This document shows positions 58,141 to 64,000 of a DNA stretch of 64,000 bases, piece after piece. Below the pieces are notes generated by a model. It did no database searches. It saw only the letters and a list, made by a program, of their open reading frames with translations, and was not told the origin of the DNA. Numbering within the stretch: position 1 is the stretch's first letter; each line of letters starts with the position of its first letter. Position numbers and translations under genes: made by a program. Source of the stretch: Kocuria turfanensis (lineage in GTDB: Bacteria; Actinomycetota; Actinomycetes; Actinomycetales; Micrococcaceae); NCBI RefSeq assembly GCF_001580365.1, contig NZ_CP014480.1, forward strand, positions 3,309,981-3,373,980, read 5' to 3'.

Positions 58141-58199
58141 GGTCCCGGACGCACCGCGGCCCCGCTTCCGGGGGACGGGAGCGGGGCCGCGGCGGGACC
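58141..58199. terminator. Terminator downstream of the LGFP protease
   Basis: Inner 13-bp stem CCGCGGCCCCGCT/AGCGGGGCCGCGG (58154-58166 with 58180-58192) and outer 7-bp stem GGTCCCG/CGGGACC (58141-58147 with 58193-58199) around a 6-nt bulge. It lies between convergent genes, so it may serve both. Confidence 0.7.
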
Positions 58200-58208
58200 G
58201 GAGGCGGA

Positions 58209-60632
58209 TCAGCGGTAGTCGATCCGGATGGAGCCCCCGGGGCGCCAGGTGATCGATCCGCCCTGGAAGTACTGCACCACGGAGCGGTCGGCGCGGGCGA
58301 CCTCTCCCGTGCGGGGGAAGCCCAGCCGGCTCTTCGTCCCGCCCAGGGCGAGGTAGGCGTTGCCGATCGATCCCTTGATCTCCTGGGCGTAGGTGGTCGG
58401 GCTCCAGTAGATGCGGCCCTTCTGGAAGACCTGGTAGACCCCGCCGGTGCCGGTCGAGGCCTCGTCGGTGGTGGGGTAGCCCAGGACGCCGGCCGTGCCG
58501 CCCGACTGGGCGTGGCGTCCGGCGATCGAACCCTGGAGGGGGTGGGCCCCGGTGCCGGCGGTCCACACGATCCGGCCCCTCTGGAAGGTCTGCTGGACCC
58601 CGCCGGTGCCGTCGGACGTCTCCCCGGCCGTGGGGTAGCCCAGGGAGCCGTGCTCCGAGCCCTTGCGCGCGTAGGCGTTCTTGATCTCGCCCTTGACCGC
58701 GTAGGCCCCCGTCTGCGGGCCCTGCAGGATGGTGCCGCGCTGGAAGCGCTGGTAGTAGCCGCCGGCGCCGTTGCTCTGCTTGTCCGAGATCGGGTAGCCG
58801 AGCGCTCCCTTCTCGCTGCCCAGCGCGGCGTAGGCCGAGCCCACGGCGCCCTCGAGCGCGAAGGCGCCGTGGGCGGAGCCCCAGAGGATCTTGCCGTTCT
58901 GGAACAGCTGATAGGCGCCGCCGATCCCGTTGGACTTCTCCCCGCTCGTCGGGAAGCCGAGCTTCCCCGTGGCCTTGCCGTTGCGGTCGTAGGCGGTCCT
59001 GATGCCGCCCTTCACGAACTGCGCGCTGGTGGCCGAGGACCAGTAGACGGTGCCCTTGGTGAAGTGCTGGTGGACTCCCGCGCCGATCCTGATCTCGTTG
59101 GAGGTCGGGGTGCCGAGCAGCGTCTGGTTCCGCTGGTAGAAGGTGTTGATCGCGCCCTTGGTGGTGTAGCTGGGCGCCGGGGCGGCGGGGGTCGCGGTCG
59201 CGGCCGGCTTGGTGATGTAGAGCGCGTCGTGGGTGTTGAGGGTCTTGCCGCCCGGCAGGGTGTCCCAGGTGTCGCCGGAGTCCAGGATCGCCTGCTTGTA
59301 CTGGGCGGCGGTCAGCGTGGGGTTCTTCTGCTTCAGCAGCGCCAGGGTGCCGGCCACGTGCGGGGTGGCCATCGAGGTGCCGTAGTCGAACTTCGTCGAC
59401 GGGGCGACCGGTCCTCGGGTCCCGGAGTTCGAGGAGGAGAGGATGTGGTGCCCGGGGGCGTAGATGTCCACGGCCCAGCCGTGGTTGGAGTACGGCGCCT
59501 TCACGCGGTCGGAGCCGATGGCCCCGACGGTGATGACGTTGTAGCAGTTGCCCGGCGCGTAGTCGATGGCCGGCGCGTTCGAGTTGCCGGCGGCCACGGC
59601 CACGGGGATGTTCCGGGTCCAGGCGGTGTCGATGGCGCTCTGCAGCGTCACCGGGCAGGACCCGCCCAGGGCCAGGGACATGTTGATCACGTCGGCGCGC
59701 TTGGGTGCCGCCGGAACACCGCTCACGGGGGCGCCGGCCAGCCAGCGCACGGCGTCGGCCATGTCGGAGACGTAGCCGTAGCCGCACGCCCCGAGGGCGC
59801 GGGCGTTGAGCAGGGTGGCGTCCGGGGCGATGCCCACGGTGCCGTAGGCGTCCCGCTTGGCGGCCGCGGAGCCGGCCACGTGGGTGCCGTGCCAGATGGA
59901 GTTCGTGGCCGCGGAGCCGGCGTAGCACTGCCCGTAGGAGGAGTAGGTGCCCGGATCGCGCGGATCGGTGTCACGGCCGTTGCCGTCGTTGCCGAGGTTC
60001 GCGGTCGAGACGAAGTCGTAGCCGCCGATGACCTTGGAGTCCAGGTCCGGGTGGCCGGCGAAGCCGGTGTCCACGACACCGATGGTCACGCCGCGGCCGG
60101 TGGCGGTGTCCCACGCCTCGAAGGCGCGCAGGTTGCCCAGCGCCCACAGGGACGGCACCCCGGGGTCGGCGGCGGTGGCGGCCACGGAGCCCAGCTGCTC
60201 GGGGGGCTCCTCCTCCGCGCCGGGGATCCGGGCGGTGGAGACGAGGCGGTCCGGTTCGGCGTAGGCCACGTCCGGGTCCTCGGCGAGCTTCTCGGCGAGC
60301 TTCTCGGCCCGGTCGGTGGACACCGCGTCCGCCAGCTCGACGACGGCGGCGCCGTCGGCGGTGCTGCGGACCTCGGTGGCCTGCTCGGCCTCGGGGACGT
60401 CGACGGCGGTGGCGGCGTCCTCGACGCTGCGCTCCGCCTCCGCGGCGGGGGTCTCGGTCTTGTACTTGACGATCATGCGGTCGGTGACCGCGGGCGGGGC
60501 CTGGTCGGTGACCTGCTGGGTGGACAGGGTCGCGCCGGTGTCCTCGGGGGCGGCCGCTGCGGGGGTCAGCGGAGCCAGCACGAGGGCCAGGGTGAGGGCG
60601 GACACGGTGGGGGCGAGCGTGGATCGTTGCAT
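58209..60632 (-). CDS. Secreted subtilisin-like protease with LGFP repeats
   Basis: 807 aa. A Sec signal peptide (residues 1-28, ending PAAAA) precedes an inhibitor I9-type prodomain (about 45-140) and an S8 domain with Asp in IGVVDTGFAGHP, His in WHGTHVAGS, oxyanion Asn in VAAGNSNAP and Ser in YGTSMATPHVAG. The C-terminal 320 residues hold six LGFP-type repeats of about 53 aa (LLGTPTS, KLGFPTS, ALGYPIS, SLGYPTA, VLGYPTT, RLGFPRT), each followed by a V/Y-QxF-G-I-W motif. LGFP repeats are thought to bind the cell wall in actinobacteria. Start: ATG with AGGAG at 7-nt spacing. Confidence 0.94.
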   Translation of the reverse strand: MQRSTLAPTVSALTLALVLAPLTPAAAAPEDTGATLSTQQVTDQAPPAVTDRMIVKYKTETPAAEAERSVEDAATAVDVPEAEQATEVRSTADGAAVVELADAVSTDRAEKLAEKLAEDPDVAYAEPDRLVSTARIPGAEEEPPEQLGSVAATAADPGVPSLWALGNLRAFEAWDTATGRGVTIGVVDTGFAGHPDLDSKVIGGYDFVSTANLGNDGNGRDTDPRDPGTYSSYGQCYAGSAATNSIWHGTHVAGSAAAKRDAYGTVGIAPDATLLNARALGACGYGYVSDMADAVRWLAGAPVSGVPAAPKRADVINMSLALGGSCPVTLQSAIDTAWTRNIPVAVAAGNSNAPAIDYAPGNCYNVITVGAIGSDRVKAPYSNHGWAVDIYAPGHHILSSSNSGTRGPVAPSTKFDYGTSMATPHVAGTLALLKQKNPTLTAAQYKQAILDSGDTWDTLPGGKTLNTHDALYITKPAATATPAAPAPSYTTKGAINTFYQRNQTLLGTPTSNEIRIGAGVHQHFTKGTVYWSSATSAQFVKGGIRTAYDRNGKATGKLGFPTSGEKSNGIGGAYQLFQNGKILWGSAHGAFALEGAVGSAYAALGSEKGALGYPISDKQSNGAGGYYQRFQRGTILQGPQTGAYAVKGEIKNAYARKGSEHGSLGYPTAGETSDGTGGVQQTFQRGRIVWTAGTGAHPLQGSIAGRHAQSGGTAGVLGYPTTDEASTGTGGVYQVFQKGRIYWSPTTYAQEIKGSIGNAYLALGGTKSRLGFPRTGEVARADRSVVQYFQGGSITWRPGGSIRIDYR

Positions 60633-60673
60633 GGGCGTACTCCTGGGGGTGGGGGGTCCCGAGACAGGTTCTC

Positions 60674-60728
60674 ACATGCAAATACATGCGGAAAGATCTA
60701 CAAAGAGATCACGACTTCATCACGAAGT
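60674..60728 (-). promoter_or_regulatory. AT-rich promoter/operator region upstream of the LGFP protease
   Basis: It stands out from the GC-rich surroundings. It holds ACATGC repeated at 10-bp offset (60674 and 60684), the dyad GATCT-N6-AGATC (60695-60710), the dyad ACTTC-N5-GAAGT (60714-60728) and ATCACGA repeated at 11-bp offset (60708 and 60719). These are candidate regulator sites; no known consensus is recognised. Confidence 0.4.
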
Positions 60729-60779
60729 GTGACGCCACCTGGGGCGCAGGCCGCTCCGCGCGGCATGGCGCCGGGGTGG

Positions 60780-61040
60780 TCAGAATGCCGAAAGCAGGGC
60801 GCCGAGCGTCCGGGCGTGGCCGAGGGCGAGGGGGAGGGCGGCGGTCGCCGCGGCCAGGCCCGCGCCGGCCGCGGCCCGGTCCAGGTGCGCGGCCGCGGCC
60901 GCGCGCGCTCCGGGGGCCCGGCGCCGGCCGGGCCCGGAGAGGTGCAGCCCGGCCTGGACGAGGCTCCAGGCGGACGTGGCGACGGAGGCGGCCACGACGA
61001 GGCACCCGTAGAGCACGAGGACGCCGGGCAGCTGGACCAC
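60780..61040 (-). CDS. Small membrane protein (about 86 aa)
   Basis: One strong helix near the start (LVLYGCLVVAASVATSAWSL), a Gly/Pro/Arg/Ala-rich middle and a second hydrophobic stretch (AGLAAATAALPLALG). The start is uncertain: GTG at 61040 is the best visible, lacking a ribosome site, and may be coupled to the gene ending at 61058. Unknown function. Confidence 0.45.
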   Translation of the reverse strand: MVQLPGVLVLYGCLVVAASVATSAWSLVQAGLHLSGPGRRRAPGARAAAAAHLDRAAAGAGLAAATAALPLALGHARTLGALLSAF

Positions 61041-61057
61041 CAGGGGATGCCGGCCGC

Positions 61058-61330
61058 TCAGCCGACGGCCAGCGCCACGGCCAGCCCCAGGGCCAGGACG
61101 CCCACGAGCTCCCACGTGCGGCGGTAGGCCCGGCGGTACTGCTGCTCCCCGCGCAGCTCCAGCCACGCCACCGTGGACGGGGCGAGGGCGGCCTGCGGCC
61201 CGCTGCGCGAGCGGTGCAGCCGGGTCAGCGTGCCGATGTAGCGGCTCCAGTGCAGGGCGGACAGGCCGCCGACCACGAGCAGCACGGGGATCGCGGCCAG
61301 CAGCACCCACGAGACGAAGGAGTCGGGCAT
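61058..61330 (-). CDS. Small membrane protein (90 aa)
   Basis: Two helices (about residues 5-25 and 72-90) flank a basic loop with TLTRLHRSRSGP and YRRAYRRTWE. ATG start with GGAGG at 6-nt spacing. It precedes the 86-aa membrane protein on the same strand. Unknown function. Confidence 0.6.
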   Translation of the reverse strand: MPDSFVSWVLLAAIPVLLVVGGLSALHWSRYIGTLTRLHRSRSGPQAALAPSTVAWLELRGEQQYRRAYRRTWELVGVLALGLAVALAVG

Positions 61331-61446
61331 GGCGGGCCTCCGGCGGTGACGGTCGTTCGTCACCAGCATGTGTGCATCTGCGAACGCCTGTCTGTCCGCA
61401 GATGTGGGGCCGCCCCGGCGGTCCGGGAACCGCCGGGGCGTGCCGC

Positions 61447-63147
61447 TCAGTCCAGGGCGATCGGGCCGAGCTCGTCGAGGAGGTCTCCCGGTCCGGGGTT
61501 GCCGGGGGCGCTCGACCCGCCCAGGTGCCGGACGACGCCCCACACGGCGTTCAGGCCGGTGGTCACCGCGCCCTCGGCCCAGCCGGCGGTGAAGGAGATG
61601 TCGTCACCGGCCAGGAAGATCCCGCGCTGCTGCTCCGGCAGGTCCTGCTGCGCGAAGTGGGTGAACAGGCGCTGCTGGTAGCGGTAGTGGCCGGGCAGGT
61701 TGGCCTTGAAGGCGCCCATGAAGTTGGGGTCGGCCTCCCAGGACACGGTGATCGGCTCCCCGACGATGTGGGAGGCGATGTCCACGTCCGGGTAGATCTG
61801 CTTCAGGGAGTGCAGCATCAGCTCCACCCGCCCGTCGGCGTCGAGGGCGAGCCACTTCAGGGCGTCGTCGTTCCAGGTGTAGGACAGGAGGATCACGGCC
61901 GGCCGGTCCGGGCCGTCGTCGAGGAGGTACGTGGCGCGCGGCAGGCGGTCGGTCAGCGTCATGCTGAGGGTGTCCCGCCCCGTGGTCGGGTCGACGTCCT
62001 TCCAGAAGGGGCGGTCCACCATCACGAACGTCTTCGAGGACTGCATGTAGTGCGAGCGCTCCATGGCGGTCCACAGGGGCGCGGGGAAGAGTCCCTCCTC
62101 GGTGTGGATCCGCGTGGACAGCAGCCAGGACTGGCAGGTGGCGACGACCGCGCGGTACTCGGCGGCGCGCCCCCACTTCTCCTCGATCCGCAGGTCCCCG
62201 ACGCCGCCGCCGGCCGTGGCGGGGCGCGAGATCCGGGCCACGGCGCCCCGGGGGGAGCCGTGGTGCAGCGAGGCGAGGGACGTCCCGGCGGGCCAGTGGG
62301 CGATGTCCTCCGGCGCGTGGTGCCACAGCGCCTCGGGGAGCCGCTGGGCGCCGCCGACGATGCTGCGGTGACCGTCGTCGGCGTCGGTGTAGACCACCCG
62401 GAGGATCTCGAGGATGGAGTTGGGGAAGTCGGTGTCCCAGCCCCCCGTGCCGAAGCCCACCTGGCCGAAGGCCTCCCGGTGCTCGAACCCGGCCTCCTTG
62501 AACGCCGTGCTGGCGGCGATGAACCCGTAGAAGGTCTGCTCGTCGAGGTCGCGGACCAGCTCGTTCCAGAGCTGCTTGATCCGGCGGGTGTCGCGGGCCT
62601 TGATCGCCTCCTGCATCTGCAGGAACTGGGCGCCGTCGTCGACCGCGTGGTGCCAGGCGTCGGCGACCTCCTGGAAGAACGCGGGCAGCTCGTCGGGGGT
62701 GCGGGCGTAGTGGGCCCGGCCGCCGAGCTCGATGACGGTGCTGGGGGTGACCTCGGAGAGGGGGTTGGGGAACGCCTCGGTGCGCAGCCCCAGCTTGTCG
62801 ACGTAGTGGTAGAAGGCCCGGCCGGAGACCGGGAACCGCATCCCGCCCAGGTCGGCGGTCACCGACGGCGCGCCGGAGAACGAGGCCGTGCGGAGCCGCC
62901 CGCCGATCTCGCCCGCCTCGTACACCACGGGGTGCAGGCCCAGCTTCATCAGCTCGTAGGCCGTCACGAGCCCGGACAGGCCCGCTCCGATCACCGCGAC
63001 CTTCGTGCCCAGCGCGGCCTCGGGCACGCTGCCCAGCCCCGCGGGGTGCTGGAGGTAGGTGTCGTAGCCGAACGGGAAGTCGGGGCTGAGCATGGTGATC
63101 GGCGCGGCGCCGGCCCCGGAGTGGTTGATGTCGGTCGCGATGGTCAT
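61447..63147 (-). CDS. Lysine 2-monooxygenase-like flavin amine oxidase
   Basis: 566 aa, GMC-independent flavin amine-oxidase family with an FAD dinucleotide motif VAVIGAGLSGLVTAYELM near residue 50. Its overall sequence closely recalls lysine 2-monooxygenase (DavB) and tryptophan 2-monooxygenase (IaaM): GGRLRTASF, ADLGGMRFPVSGRAFYHYVD, FGQVGFGTGGWDTDFPNS, MQSSKTFVMVDRPFWKD and the end NPGPGDLLDELGPIALD. These enzymes turn the amino acid into an amide (5-aminovaleramide or indole-3-acetamide). Lysine is favoured by resemblance. Its ATG overlaps the stop of the upstream permease (ATGA). Confidence 0.88.
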   Translation of the reverse strand: MTIATDINHSGAGAAPITMLSPDFPFGYDTYLQHPAGLGSVPEAALGTKVAVIGAGLSGLVTAYELMKLGLHPVVYEAGEIGGRLRTASFSGAPSVTADLGGMRFPVSGRAFYHYVDKLGLRTEAFPNPLSEVTPSTVIELGGRAHYARTPDELPAFFQEVADAWHHAVDDGAQFLQMQEAIKARDTRRIKQLWNELVRDLDEQTFYGFIAASTAFKEAGFEHREAFGQVGFGTGGWDTDFPNSILEILRVVYTDADDGHRSIVGGAQRLPEALWHHAPEDIAHWPAGTSLASLHHGSPRGAVARISRPATAGGGVGDLRIEEKWGRAAEYRAVVATCQSWLLSTRIHTEEGLFPAPLWTAMERSHYMQSSKTFVMVDRPFWKDVDPTTGRDTLSMTLTDRLPRATYLLDDGPDRPAVILLSYTWNDDALKWLALDADGRVELMLHSLKQIYPDVDIASHIVGEPITVSWEADPNFMGAFKANLPGHYRYQQRLFTHFAQQDLPEQQRGIFLAGDDISFTAGWAEGAVTTGLNAVWGVVRHLGGSSAPGNPGPGDLLDELGPIALD

Positions 63148-64000
63148 ACGGTGTCCTTCACGGTCTCGTGGGTGGGGGTCACGGGGGCGGAGGCCTCCGC
63201 GTACTCCCGGTCGGTCAGGGCGGCCACGGCCGAGTGCCGCCGGCCGTAGCCGAGGTACACGCCGGCGCCGACGGCCATCCACAGGGCGAACACCACCCAG
63301 GTGGAGCCTCCCAGGTTCAGCATGAGGAAGGCGCACATGAGCACGGCGAGGATCGGCGTGACCGGGTAGAGCGGCACCCGGAAGGTCCGGGGCAGGTCGG
63401 GGCGGGTGCGGCGCAGGTGGATCACGGCGAGGCTGACCAGGCTGAAGGCGAAGAGGGTGCCGATGCTCGTGGCGTCGGCCAGCTCGCCCAGGGGGACGAG
63501 CCCCGCCGTGGTGGCGATGACGCCGCCCGTGATCAGCGTGTTCGCGATCGGGGTGCCCGTGCGGGCCGACACCCGGCCGAAGACGGGCGGCACCAGACCG
63601 TCCCGGGACATGGCCATCAGGATGCGCGTCTGCCCGTAGAGGACGACGAGCACGATGCTCACGATGGCCACGACGGCGCCCGTGGCGAAGACGAGCGAGA
63701 CCCAGGGGCGTCCGGTGATCTCCTCCAGGACGCCCACGAGGGCGGCCTCCTGGCCGTCGAACCAGTGCCACGGCCGGGCGCCGACGGCGGCCACCGCGAC
63801 GAGGATGTACAGGGAGGTGATCAGGGCCATGGAGAGGATGATCGCCCGGGGCAGGTCCCGCTGCGGATCGCGGGCCTCGTCCCCGGCGGTGGAGGCGGCG
63901 TCGAAGCCGATGTAGGAGAAGAACAGGCGGGAGGCCGCGGCGGTGACGCCGGCGGTGCCCATCGGGAGCAGCGGGGCGAAGTTGCGGGAGTCGAAGGCCG
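63144..64000 (-). CDS. APC-superfamily amino-acid permease, 5' part beyond window
   Basis: The frame is open to the window edge. About 285 residues are visible, from AFDSRNFAPLLP through FFSYIGFDAASTAGDEARDP, the conserved TM6 region of cationic amino-acid transporter (CAT/YfnA) type permeases. Further helices follow and a short polar C-terminus. Coupled by ATGA overlap to the lysine monooxygenase-like gene, so it probably imports that enzyme's substrate. The start lies outside the window. Confidence 0.9.
   Translation of the reverse strand, partial: AFDSRNFAPLLPMGTAGVTAAASRLFFSYIGFDAASTAGDEARDPQRDLPRAIILSMALITSLYILVAVAAVGARPWHWFDGQEAALVGVLEEITGRPWVSLVFATGAVVAIVSIVLVVLYGQTRILMAMSRDGLVPPVFGRVSARTGTPIANTLITGGVIATTAGLVPLGELADATSIGTLFAFSLVSLAVIHLRRTRPDLPRTFRVPLYPVTPILAVLMCAFLMLNLGGSTWVVFALWMAVGAGVYLGYGRRHSAVAALTDREYAEASAPVTPTHETVKDTV

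Overview
The window is about 73% GC with strongly third-position-biased codons. It carries actinobacterial signatures: monomeric isocitrate dehydrogenase, a HAIR-type heat-shock operator, many leaderless genes with a TANNNT box 6-7 nt before the start, and IS481- and IS3-type insertion sequences. The gene order glyA-folD-xthA-trpS-yihY-sdhBADC-manC-M20-nucleoside ABC-cdd-deoA-add-mazG-eno-divIC-DUF501-ppx-subtilase-ndh suggests a Micrococcaceae chromosome, most likely Kocuria. That assignment is inference, since no 16S rRNA is present.

Layout. 0-4.4 kb: 3' part of purH, then convergent icd and a small heat-shock protein under a HAIR-like operator. 4.5-7 kb: Gfo/Idh/MocA oxidoreductase divergent from a TetR regulator, then a gamma carbonic anhydrase-like protein. 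7-10.3 kb: a beta-phosphoglucomutase/GH65 phosphorylase fusion that would turn an alpha-linked glucose disaccharide into glucose 6-phosphate in one polypeptide. 10.5-12.8 kb: an OmpR-type two-component pair. 13-21 kb: acyltransferase-like membrane protein, glyA-folD (one-carbon metabolism), xthA, trpS, 2'-5' RNA ligase-like protein and YihY. 21-24.7 kb: sdhCDAB on the minus strand, with sdhB lacking its normal stop. 25-27.4 kb: manC and an M20 amidohydrolase.

27.4-38.2 kb is a nucleoside uptake and salvage cluster: BMP lipoprotein, ABC ATPase, two permeases, cytidine deaminase, pyrimidine phosphorylase, an unknown 522-aa protein, adenosine deaminase and MazG. 38.4-45.2 kb is a core block: eno, divIC, DUF501, ppx, a membrane-anchored subtilisin and NDH-2.

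45.2-58.1 kb is accessory. It holds an inverted, tail-to-tail pair of 114-aa STAS-like paralogues that share promoters; an intact IS3-type element inserted 6 bp upstream of one of those promoters; an intact IS481-type element whose transposase stop lies in the target duplication; a tRNA with anticodon UAA but a short variable loop; several small membrane proteins, one an internal tandem duplication; a tandem NTF2/SnoaL pair; and two copies of an unknown protein family, one frameshifted in a 5-nt homopolymer. 58.2-64 kb has a secreted subtilisin with six LGFP repeats, two small membrane proteins, and a lysine 2-monooxygenase-like flavoenzyme translationally coupled to an amino-acid permease that runs off the window.
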